NCBI GenBank assembly: GCA_027489105.1
Contig: JAIYAJ010000218.1
Span: forward strand, 1-6,432
Direction of reading: 5' to 3'
Length of the DNA: 6,432 bases
DNA from: Zymomonas sp.
GTDB taxonomy: Bacteria > Pseudomonadota > Alphaproteobacteria > Sphingomonadales > Sphingomonadaceae
The translations under genes were made by a program, and so were the position numbers. The notes beneath the pieces are model-generated. The model made no database searches and was not told where the DNA came from. It saw nothing but the letters and a program-made list of their open reading frames with translations. Every line of letters starts with the position of its first letter. Positions within the stretch are counted from its first letter, which is position 1. This document shows, in pieces, positions 1-5,219 of this stretch.

Positions 1-1012
1 CTGGGACGGCGACGACTATCGCCCGCTCGGCCGCTGCGTCGACGAAAAGGCGATCGTCAACGCGGCCGTCGGCCTGCTGGCGACGGGCGGCTCGACCAAC
101 CATGTCATCCACCTGCCCGCCATCGCGCGCGCAGCGGGCATCGTGATCGACTGGGAGGATATCGACCGGCTGTCGGCGGCGGTGCCGCTGATCGCGCGGG
201 TCTATCCCAACGGTTCGGGCGACGTGAACCATTTCCAGGCGGCGGGGGGCATGGCCTATGTCATCGCCACGCTGATCGACGGCGGGCTGCTCCACCGCGA
301 CATACTGACCGTCGCCGGCAAGGATCTGGGGGACTATGCCGCCGATCCGACGCTGGACGGCGAAACCCTCACCTGGGCGCCCGCCCCTGCCCTGCCGCGC
401 GACGAGACCATGTTGCGTCCGGTCTCCAATCCGTTTCAGCCCGATGGCGGCATGCGTCTCGTTCAGGGCAATCTCGGCCGGGGCACGTTCAAGACCAGCG
501 CGGTCGCGTCCGAACGCTGGACGATCGAGGCGCCCGCGCGCATCTTCGACGATCAGGATCAGGTCACGGCGGCCTTCAAGGCGGGCGAACTCGACCGCGA
601 CGTCGTCGTTGTCGTCCGCTTCCAGGGACCGCAGGCCAATGGCATGCCCGAACTGCACAAGCTGACCCCCCCGCTGGGGGTGCTGCAAGATCGCGGCCAT
701 CGCGTCGCGCTTGTCACCGACGGGCGCATGTCGGGGGCGAGCGGCAAGGTGCCGGCGGCGATCCACCTGACCCCCGAGGCGCTGGCGCATGGCCCGATCG
801 CGAGACTGCGCGACGGCGACATCGTCCGCCTGTGCGGTCACAAAGGCGAGATCAGCGTGCTGGTCGATGCGGCCGAATGGGAAGCGCGCGAACCGGCATC
901 GCCCCCACCCCCGGCGAGCGGAACCGGGCGCGAGCTGTTCGCCTTCATGCGCGCGGGCGCCGATGCGGCCGAGCGCGGGGCTTCGGCGATGCTGGCAGCG
1001 GCCGGACTCTGA
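1..1012 (+). CDS. edd: 6-phosphogluconate dehydratase, C-terminal part (5' end outside window)
   Basis: Edd converts 6-phosphogluconate to 2-keto-3-deoxy-6-phosphogluconate (KDPG), the first committed step of the Entner-Doudoroff pathway, in the cytoplasm; the family (IlvD/Edd) uses an Fe-S cluster. The frame is open from base 2 and gives 336 residues up to TGA at 1010-1012. Family enzymes are about 600 residues, so roughly 265 N-terminal residues, including the CDKxxP signature, lie outside. Family blocks visible, numbered from the window edge, include [10 protein letters not shown] (25-34), a [16 protein letters not shown] block near 68-83, [24 protein letters not shown], and the second ILVD/EDD signature [10 protein letters not shown] (239-248). 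The match to E. coli Edd as I remember it runs to the end, including the GTGRELF block near the C-terminus, which favours Edd over IlvD. A Pro-rich insert (SPPPPAS) lies just before that block. The stop overlaps the glk start. No frameshift was seen. Confidence 0.96.
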   Translation, partial: WDGDDYRPLGRCVDEKAIVNAAVGLLATGGSTNHVIHLPAIARAAGIVIDWEDIDRLSAAVPLIARVYPNGSGDVNHFQAAGGMAYVIATLIDGGLLHRDILTVAGKDLGDYAADPTLDGETLTWAPAPALPRDETMLRPVSNPFQPDGGMRLVQGNLGRGTFKTSAVASERWTIEAPARIFDDQDQVTAAFKAGELDRDVVVVVRFQGPQANGMPELHKLTPPLGVLQDRGHRVALVTDGRMSGASGKVPAAIHLTPEALAHGPIARLRDGDIVRLCGHKGEISVLVDAAEWEAREPASPPPPASGTGRELFAFMRAGADAAERGASAMLAAAGL

Positions 1013-1977
1013 TGAAGCTCGTCGCCGTCGACCTGGGCGGGACCAACGCCCGTTTCGCCATCGCCGAGCTGCATAGCGACCGGCGCCCCACGCTCGGCAC
1101 GCCGCGCAAATATCGCACCGCCGACCATGCCGGCCTCGCCGACGCCTGGGCGGCCTTCGCGCGCGACGAGGGCGGCAGCCTGCCCGATGCCGCCTGCATC
1201 GCCATCGCCGGCCCGGTCGAGGGTGAGCTGATCCGTTTCACCAATAACAGCTGGACGATCCGCCCCTCGACCCTGGCCGACGAGCTGGGGCTGCGCAGCC
1301 TGACCCTGATCAACGATTTCGCCGCCATGGCGGCGGCGGTGGGCGTGTTGACCGAACAGGAGCTGGTGCCGCTGGGCGGACCGGACGGACCCGTGCCCGA
1401 GACCGGCGTGACCACCGTCATCGGACCCGGCACGGGCCTCGGCGTCGCTCAGCTCGTCCGTCGCCATGGACGGCGCATCGTCCTGCCGACCGAGGGCGGC
1501 CACCTCGACTTCGCCGCACTGGACGGGTTCGAGGAGAGGCTGCTGGCCCGCCTGCGCGAGCGACATCGCCGCGTCTCGATCGAACGGATCGTCTCGGGCC
1601 CGGCGCTGTCGGACATTCACGAAACGCTCGCGATGGTCGGCGGGCTGGCCATCGTGCCGCGCGACGATGCCTCGCTCTGGCAGGCTGCGATCGACGGAGA
1701 GGATGCGCTGGCGGCACAGGCGCTCGACCGTCTGGTCATGTCCTTCGGCGCGGTCGCCGGCGATCTCGCGCTCGCGCATGGCGCTAACGCCGTGGTGGTG
1801 ACCGGCGGCCTCGCCAACCGCATCGAGGCCCGGCTGAAAGGGCCGCTCTTCCACGACCGGTTCCGCGCCAAGGGACGGTTCGAGGCCCGCATGGGCCATT
1901 TTCCCATCAGGCTCGCCCGTCATCCCGAAGCGGGATTGCTGGGTGCCGCCGCCGCTTATCAAGAGGAACTGGCATGA
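1012..1977 (+). CDS. glk: Glucokinase (bacterial Glk family)
   Basis: Phosphorylates glucose to glucose-6-phosphate with ATP in the cytoplasm, feeding the Entner-Doudoroff pathway encoded around it. The protein is 321 residues, the same length as E. coli Glk. Visible motifs: N-terminal phosphate-binding DLGGTN (7-12), AIAGPV (64-69), LINDF with the expected catalytic Asp at 102, the glycine-rich IGPGTGLG (137-144), TEGGH (160-164), ERIVSGPAL (191-199), and the C-terminal VVVTGG (261-266) and LLGAAAAY. This is the Glk family, not the ROK group, since no ROK zinc-binding CxCGxxGC motif is seen. The ATG at 1012 sits in TGATG with the edd stop (1-nt overlap). No clear Shine-Dalgarno precedes it, so translational coupling to edd is likely. 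The same frame stays open upstream to 832, but that would overlap edd deeply and lacks homology. The 3' end overlaps eda by 4 nt. Confidence 0.96.
   Translation: MKLVAVDLGGTNARFAIAELHSDRRPTLGTPRKYRTADHAGLADAWAAFARDEGGSLPDAACIAIAGPVEGELIRFTNNSWTIRPSTLADELGLRSLTLINDFAAMAAAVGVLTEQELVPLGGPDGPVPETGVTTVIGPGTGLGVAQLVRRHGRRIVLPTEGGHLDFAALDGFEERLLARLRERHRRVSIERIVSGPALSDIHETLAMVGGLAIVPRDDASLWQAAIDGEDALAAQALDRLVMSFGAVAGDLALAHGANAVVVTGGLANRIEARLKGPLFHDRFRAKGRFEARMGHFPIRLARHPEAGLLGAAAAYQEELA
1963..1967 (+). promoter_or_regulatory. Ribosome binding site for eda
   Basis: GAGGA lies 6 nt before the ATG at 1974, inside the last codons of glk. It supports that start over the internal Met codons at residues 7 and 8 of the product, and allows eda initiation in addition to coupling through the ATGA overlap. 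Confidence 0.6.
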
Positions 1978-2585
1978 CCGTCGAAAACATCATGATGCTG
2001 GCACCGGTGATCCCCGTGCTGGTGATTCACGACGTGGCCCATGCCCGGCCGATCGCCGAGGCTTTGGTCGAGGGCGGCCTGCCCGCACTCGAAGTCACGC
2101 TGCGGACCCCCGCAGCGCTCGACGTCATCCGGGAGATGGCGAAGGTCGAGGGCACGGTCGTCGGCGCCGGCACGGTGCTCAACCCCGACGATGTAAAGGC
2201 CAGCGTCGATGCCGGCGCGCGCTTCCTGGTTTCGCCCGGGCTGACCGATCCGCTGGCCAATGCCGCGATCGCCAGCGGCATACCCTTCCTCCCCGGCACC
2301 GCCAATGCGGGCGACGTCATGCGCGGGCTCGACATGGGGCTGACCCATTTCAAATTCTTCCCGGCCACCGCCAATGGCGGCATTCCTGCGCTCAAGGCGC
2401 TCGCGGCGCCGCTGTTCAAGGCGCGCTTCTGCCCGACGGGCGGGATCACCGAACAGAGTGCCGGCGACTGGCTGGCGCTCGACGCCGTCCTATGCGTCGG
2501 CGGCAGCTGGGTGGTGCCGGCGGGCGAACCCGATGTGGCCGAAATACGCAAGCGGGCGGCCGCCGCGGCATTGCTGCCGCGCTGA
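1974..2585 (+). CDS. eda: KDPG aldolase (2-dehydro-3-deoxy-phosphogluconate aldolase)
   Basis: Cleaves KDPG to pyruvate and glyceraldehyde-3-phosphate, the last Entner-Doudoroff step; the class I family is a cytoplasmic TIM-barrel trimer using a Schiff-base lysine. The product is 203 residues, close to the ~210 usual in the family. Visible motifs: PVIPVLVI strand (11-18), LEVTLRT (39-45) with the expected general acid/base Glu40 and substrate-binding Arg44, GAGTVLN (64-70), SPGLTDP (87-93), FKFFPA (126-131) with the Schiff-base Lys127, and FCPTGGI (152-158). The C-terminal CVGGSWVVP block (174-182) is the phosphate-binding region. All catalytic residues known from E. coli Eda are present by alignment from memory. 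The ATG overlaps the glk stop as ATGA. The enzyme may also act on 2-keto-4-hydroxyglutarate as other Eda proteins do, which the sequence cannot settle. It is the last gene of this plus-strand operon in the window. Confidence 0.97.
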   Translation: MTVENIMMLAPVIPVLVIHDVAHARPIAEALVEGGLPALEVTLRTPAALDVIREMAKVEGTVVGAGTVLNPDDVKASVDAGARFLVSPGLTDPLANAAIASGIPFLPGTANAGDVMRGLDMGLTHFKFFPATANGGIPALKALAAPLFKARFCPTGGITEQSAGDWLALDAVLCVGGSWVVPAGEPDVAEIRKRAAAAALLPR

Positions 2586-2604
2586 CCGCCCGCCTTCGTC
2601 TTGC

Positions 2605-2635
2605 GACCTGTGAAGCTTACTGAAGCTTCCAGGTC
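2605..2635. terminator. Hairpin between convergent eda and TonB-domain gene, likely bidirectional terminator
   Basis: GACCTG (2605-2610) pairs with CAGGTC (2630-2635), and GAAGCTT (2612-2618) pairs with AAGCTTC (2623-2629). One T (2611) is bulged and the loop is ACTG (2619-2622), giving 13 base pairs in all. It starts 20 nt after the eda stop. For the minus-strand gene it covers the last codons and the stop (2617-2619). There is no U-run on either side, so it may act as a bidirectional block, a Rho-assisted end, or an RNA 3'-end stabiliser. A smaller 7-bp hairpin (2564-2581, loop TTGC) lies just inside the eda 3' end. Confidence 0.55.
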
Positions 2636-2967
2636 AGCGGGACCACGACCGAAACCGCACCGCCCGGAGGAGCCGGGAAATTGCCGACGCGCTTGATCGC
2701 GGCGAGGGCTTCCTTGTCGAGCAGGGCCGAGCCCGAGGGCTGCACGATCGAAGCCGCAGCGACCGAGCCGTCGTCGGAGACGTCGAGCTTGACCTTGGCG
2801 GTACCCTCATCGCCACGCATCTGGGCAGCGTTCGGATAATCCTGCTTAGAGGCGATCATCTGGCGGATGCGCGCCGTCCATTCGGGCGTCGCCGCGGCAT
2901 TCGCCGCGCCGGCGACCATCGTCGCAGCCGTCAAACCGATGAGGAGATTACGAAAGCGTACAGTCAC
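2617..2967 (-). CDS. Exported small TonB C-terminal-domain protein (TonB family, no linker)
   Basis: A 116-residue protein. Residues 1-24 look like a Sec signal peptide: basic MTVRFRN, hydrophobic LLIGLTAATMVAG, then AANA with cleavage likely before AATPEW. Residues ~43-114 match the TonB C-terminal fold: YPNAA, GDEGTAKVKLDV, DDGSVAAASIVQPSGSALLD, a helix KEALAAIKRV, and FPAPPGG before a final VVVPLTWKL strand. Canonical TonB has an N-terminal membrane anchor, a long Pro-rich linker and this domain, and energises outer-membrane receptors with ExbBD. Here the linker is missing, so the mature protein is probably a free ~90-residue periplasmic domain; its role is not known to me. The start is GTG: GGAGG sits 5 nt upstream, and the ATG two bases before is followed at once by TGA. 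It lies downstream of the MCP on the same strand, 78 bp apart. Uncleaved anchoring by residues 8-24 is an alternative. Confidence 0.85.
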   Translation of the reverse strand: MTVRFRNLLIGLTAATMVAGAANAAATPEWTARIRQMIASKQDYPNAAQMRGDEGTAKVKLDVSDDGSVAAASIVQPSGSALLDKEALAAIKRVGNFPAPPGGAVSVVVPLTWKLQ

Positions 2968-2972
2968 ATTGC

Positions 2973-2977
2973 CCTCC
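2973..2977 (-). promoter_or_regulatory. Ribosome binding site deciding the GTG start of the TonB-domain gene
   Basis: The minus strand reads GGAGG, then GCAAT, then GTG. The perfect Shine-Dalgarno core lies 5 nt from GTG at 2967-2965. An overlapping ATG (2969-2967) would run straight into TGA, so GTG is the only sensible start here. Confidence 0.8.
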
Positions 2978-2990
2978 GTGATTGGAACTA

Positions 2991-3010
2991 TTGGGGGTGG
3001 GGTGGGTGGA
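2991..3010 (-). other. C-rich transcript segment / G-rich plus strand between MCP and TonB-domain gene
   Basis: The plus strand has G-runs of 5, 4, 3 and 2 separated by single T residues (2993-3009). The minus-strand transcript running out of the MCP gene is therefore C-rich and G-poor here, followed by an A/U-containing stretch. Two readings are possible: a Rho-loading (rut-like) segment ending MCP transcription, or a two-layer G-quadruplex in the DNA template strand. Neither is shown by sequence alone. Confidence 0.35.
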
Positions 3011-3012
3011 GC

Positions 3013-3036
3013 GACGGATCCGGATACTCCGCCGTC
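3013..3036 (-). terminator. Weak hairpin after the MCP gene, possible terminator
   Basis: GACGG (3013-3017) pairs with CCGTC (3032-3036), and CGGA (3021-3024) pairs with TCCG (3028-3031). There is a 3-nt bulge at 3018-3020 and a 3-nt loop. It begins 9 nt beyond the MCP stop. No U-run follows; the C-rich segment at 2991-3010 follows instead. The structure is short and bulged, so the terminator call is tentative, and read-through into the TonB-domain gene is possible. Confidence 0.28.
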
Positions 3037-3045
3037 CGAGGGGGA

Positions 3046-4965
3046 TCAGAATTCGGTCCAGTCGTCTTCCTCGACCTTCAGTGCGAGCGCGCCGTGAACC
3101 GGAGCGGGGCTGGCCCATTTGGCCGGGGCAGCAGCGCGCGCCGGTGCCGGTGCGGAAACCCGCGGAGCCGGTGCCGGTCGCGCCGGTGCCCGGCGTGTCG
3201 GAGCCTGCTGGCCGGTGCGGAAGCCGCCGACACGATCGGCGAGCCGCTGCGCCTCGGCAGAGAGGCTCTGGACGCTGGCATTGGTTTCCTCGACCATCGC
3301 GGCGTTCTGCTGGGTCGCATTGTCCATCGAGGACACGCCGGCGTTGATCTCGTTGAGGCCCGTGGCCTGCTGCTCGTTGGCGGCGGCGATCTCGGCGATC
3401 AGGTCGGCGACCTGGCCGAACTCCTCGACGATCGTGCCCAGGGCGGAACCCGAACGCTCGACCAGTTCCACACCGCTGACGACCTGGTGACCCGAGGTGG
3501 CGATCAGGTCGCGGATCTTGCCGGCTGCGTCGGTGCAACGCTGGGCGAGAACACGGACCTCGGTCGCGACCACCGCGAAGCCGGCACCGGCCGGGCCCGC
3601 GCGGGCCGCCTCGACGCCCGCATTGAGCGCCAGGAGGTTGGTCTGGAAGGCGAGGTTGTCGATGGTCGAGACGATCTCCTCCATCTCGCGGCTCGACGAT
3701 TCGATCGTGCGCATCGCTTCGATCGCCTGACGAGCGGTCGTGCCCATCGATTCGGCGGCCGAGCGGGCTGCCGCAACCTTCTCGCTGGTTTCGCGGGCGT
3801 TGCCGGCGGTCAGGCGGACGGTGCCCATGAACTGCTCGAGCGCACTGGCCGTCCGCGCCAGCGAGTGGGCCTGGCTCTCGGTGCGCTGCGACAGGTCCTG
3901 CGCCGCCTGGGCGATTTCGCCGGTGCCCGAGCGGATCGTGCCGAAGCCATCGATGATCTCGGTGATCGTGGTCGACAGACGGTCGAGTGCCTCGTTGAAA
4001 TCGTGGTGCAGCTGGGCGAGCGGTCCCTGGGCATCGTTCGGCACGCGGACGGTGAGGTCGCCATGGGCCACCGCCGACAGGCCGGCGCCGATGAGCTCGA
4101 CCGTACGCTGCGTCGCCTGGGCCTGGGCCAGTTCCTCGGCAGCGCGGCGCTGGTCGGCCAGAGCACGCTCCTGTTCGGCGGCGAACAGCGCCTTGAAACC
4201 ATCCAGAGCGCGGGCCAGGCCACCGATCTCGTCATGACGACGGAGCGCTGGGATCGACACCGACAGGTCGCCATTGGACAGCGAACGGACGGCGGCGCTC
4301 ATCTTCGATAGCGGACGGGCGATGCCGATCAGCAGCATGATCATCAGGATGACGGCGAGAGCGAGCGAGCCAGCGATCAGCTGGATGACCAATGTGCGAG
4401 TCTTGGCGTAGATGGCGGCGGCCGACTGCGAAGCGGTCTGGCCACCCTTGTCGTTGAGATCGACCAGCGCGAGGATATTGTCCTCAACGGCGTAGAATTT
4501 GTCGAGGCTGTCGCCGCGGAACAGCGCCACGGCTGCGGCCGCATCGCCCGATTCGGCGGTCTGGGTCAGCTGGGCGTTGGACGCGAGATACTCTTCCCAG
4601 GTCGACTTCAGCGCGTCATAGGCGGCGGTCTGCTCGGGACCCTTGGCATAGGGCGCATAGTCGTCGAGCATGCGGCGGATCGCCTTGTCGGCGTTGCGAA
4701 GCTGGATACCGGCCTTGCGGCGTCCTGCCTCGTCCTCCGACATGACGTGGAGGCCCTGGCTGATGCGATATTGCGACGTATAGGCGTGAATGTCGCCCAC
4801 GAGCTTGGTGGCGGGAAGCCACTGCGTCCGCATCTCGTTCGACCGCTCGTTGACTTCGCCGATCTTCATGACCGCGAAGGCGCCGAGGCCCGCCAGCATT
4901 CCCAGCATAAGCAGGAATGCCAGCCCCATTTTCGCACCGATCCCGAACCGGGCCAGTAGTCCCAT
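3046..4965 (-). CDS. Methyl-accepting chemotaxis protein, membrane receptor with CheR/CheB-type tail
   Basis: A 639-residue chemoreceptor that would control CheA through CheW. In order: TM1 (~12-33), a mostly helical periplasmic sensor (~34-191, four-helix-bundle type, ligand unknown), TM2 (~192-214), HAMP (~215-267 with HDEIGG), a second HAMP-like segment (~287-338), and the MCP signalling hairpin (~345-575) with tip FQTNLLALNAGVEAARAG (440-457). A Pro/Ala-rich basic linker follows (~586-625), then an acidic end finishing in DWTEF (635-639). The terminal xWxxF form matches the pentapeptide that tethers CheR/CheB in enteric receptors (NWETF). The tip is odd just after ARAG: GPAGAGFAVVATEVR, where most receptors have Glu after the Gly and Arg before GF. 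The start at 4965 is chosen because GGAGG lies 5 nt upstream; an in-frame Met four codons earlier overlaps that GGAGG, and the frame open to 5037 has no family match. No che genes are adjacent, so this is an orphan receptor. Confidence 0.94.
   Translation of the reverse strand: MGLLARFGIGAKMGLAFLLMLGMLAGLGAFAVMKIGEVNERSNEMRTQWLPATKLVGDIHAYTSQYRISQGLHVMSEDEAGRRKAGIQLRNADKAIRRMLDDYAPYAKGPEQTAAYDALKSTWEEYLASNAQLTQTAESGDAAAAVALFRGDSLDKFYAVEDNILALVDLNDKGGQTASQSAAAIYAKTRTLVIQLIAGSLALAVILMIMLLIGIARPLSKMSAAVRSLSNGDLSVSIPALRRHDEIGGLARALDGFKALFAAEQERALADQRRAAEELAQAQATQRTVELIGAGLSAVAHGDLTVRVPNDAQGPLAQLHHDFNEALDRLSTTITEIIDGFGTIRSGTGEIAQAAQDLSQRTESQAHSLARTASALEQFMGTVRLTAGNARETSEKVAAARSAAESMGTTARQAIEAMRTIESSSREMEEIVSTIDNLAFQTNLLALNAGVEAARAGPAGAGFAVVATEVRVLAQRCTDAAGKIRDLIATSGHQVVSGVELVERSGSALGTIVEEFGQVADLIAEIAAANEQQATGLNEINAGVSSMDNATQQNAAMVEETNASVQSLSAEAQRLADRVGGFRTGQQAPTRRAPARPAPAPRVSAPAPARAAAPAKWASPAPVHGALALKVEEDDWTEF
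3091..3220 (-). repeat. Low-complexity Ala/Pro linker DNA with repeated GCCGGTGC-like units
   Basis: The plus strand carries many copies of GCCGGTGC and close variants (for example near 3140-3152, 3167-3175, 3181-3189 and 3211-3218). It codes in the minus direction for the flexible linker before the receptor tail. Such DNA is prone to slippage, so linker length may vary between strains. It is part of the MCP gene, not a separate element. Confidence 0.5.
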
Positions 4966-4970
4966 CTCTA

Positions 4971-4975
4971 CCTCC
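4971..4975 (-). promoter_or_regulatory. Ribosome binding site deciding the MCP start
   Basis: The minus strand has GGAGG, then TAGAG, then ATG at 4965-4963: a consensus core with 5-nt spacing. The upstream in-frame ATG (residues MEVEM) overlaps this GGAGG, so it is an unlikely start. Confidence 0.8.
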
Positions 4976-4984
4976 ATCTTGGCC

Positions 4985-5010
4985 AGGGAAGACGATGCGA
5001 ATCGTCCCCT
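4985..5010 (-). promoter_or_regulatory. Hairpin in the presumed MCP leader
   Basis: Perfect inverted repeat GACGAT (4991-4996) / ATCGTC (5001-5006) with a 4-nt loop, extended by AGGG (4985-4988) / CCCT (5007-5010) across a 2-nt AA bulge. It lies 9 nt upstream of the MCP Shine-Dalgarno. In RNA it would be a 10-bp bulged stem with loop UCGC; in DNA the dyad could instead be a protein site. It contains one GANTC (4999-5003), the CcrM methylation target of alphaproteobacteria, a site expected by chance about once per 300 bases at this GC. Confidence 0.4.
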
Positions 5011-5035
5011 CCGCTTCGGACAAGGTAGTAACCGC

Positions 5036-5130
5036 AAGATTATTGATTATTCGTAAGGGCCGGCGCGGGCGGTTCGCGAAGATGCCGCCGTTTCTTATGC
5101 TTACATGACTTATGGCTAACACCGCATAAA
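5036..5130 (-). promoter_or_regulatory. Presumed MCP promoter region (AT-rich patches)
   Basis: Two AT-rich patches stand out in very GC-rich surroundings: 5036-5056 and 5091-5114. The second holds a 15-bp-spaced direct repeat of CTTATG (5094-5099 and 5109-5114). Because pccA ends in its own hairpin upstream, the MCP most likely has a promoter here. I could not find a convincing sigma-70, sigma-28 or sigma-54 motif, so no exact -35/-10 is called. Confidence 0.3.
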
Positions 5131-5133
5131 CCA

Positions 5134-5163
5134 TGACCCGGAGCGGAATTCCGCCCCGGGTCA
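5134..5163 (-). terminator. Strong hairpin terminator after pccA
   Basis: A 13-bp stem runs from 5134-5146 to 5151-5163 with loop AATT (5147-5150), centred on the palindrome CGGAATTCCG. The only imperfect pair is 5142/5155: A with C on the plus strand, but U with G in the minus-strand RNA, a permitted wobble. The stem is thus complete only in the transcript leaving pccA, 57 nt after its stop. The following transcript is only modestly U-rich (AUGGUUUAUG). Confidence 0.68.
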
Positions 5164-5219
5164 GCAAGATATCGTCGATAATGGCGCCCGCCCGGTGTGC
5201 AGACTCTGCCGATTGCGGT

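Noticed and set aside
838..1962. A 374-codon open frame on the minus strand opposite glk
   Set aside because: High GC with strong third-position bias leaves long antisense frames open. The product is low-complexity Arg/Ala/Gly/Asp-rich with no family match, while the plus strand encodes a complete glucokinase with all motifs.
1943..2623. A 226-codon frame overlapping eda in another phase
   Set aside because: The product is Arg/Gly-rich and without motifs; eda in the other frame has all catalytic residues and a ribosome site.
3094..4311. A 405-codon open frame on the plus strand opposite the MCP gene
   Set aside because: It mirrors the codon bias of the MCP gene and has no recognisable domain or good ribosome site. 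The minus frame encodes a full receptor.
4966..5037. Upstream extension of the MCP reading frame by 24 codons
   Set aside because: The extension (MRLLPCPKRR...) is not receptor-like, would cover the leader hairpin, and ignores the well-placed GGAGG before the ATG at 4965.
5095..5129. TTATGC / GCATAA inverted repeat with a 23-nt gap in the MCP upstream region
   Set aside because: Six-base arms with such a wide gap in an AT-rich patch are easily explained by chance; no known operator fits.
4616..5167. A 183-codon minus-strand frame reaching through the MCP upstream region
   Set aside because: It starts at a TTG inside the pccA terminator hairpin, overlaps the MCP start in another frame, and its later part is an Arg-rich shadow. 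Its first residues (MVYAVLAISH) look slightly membrane-like but no ribosome site precedes them.
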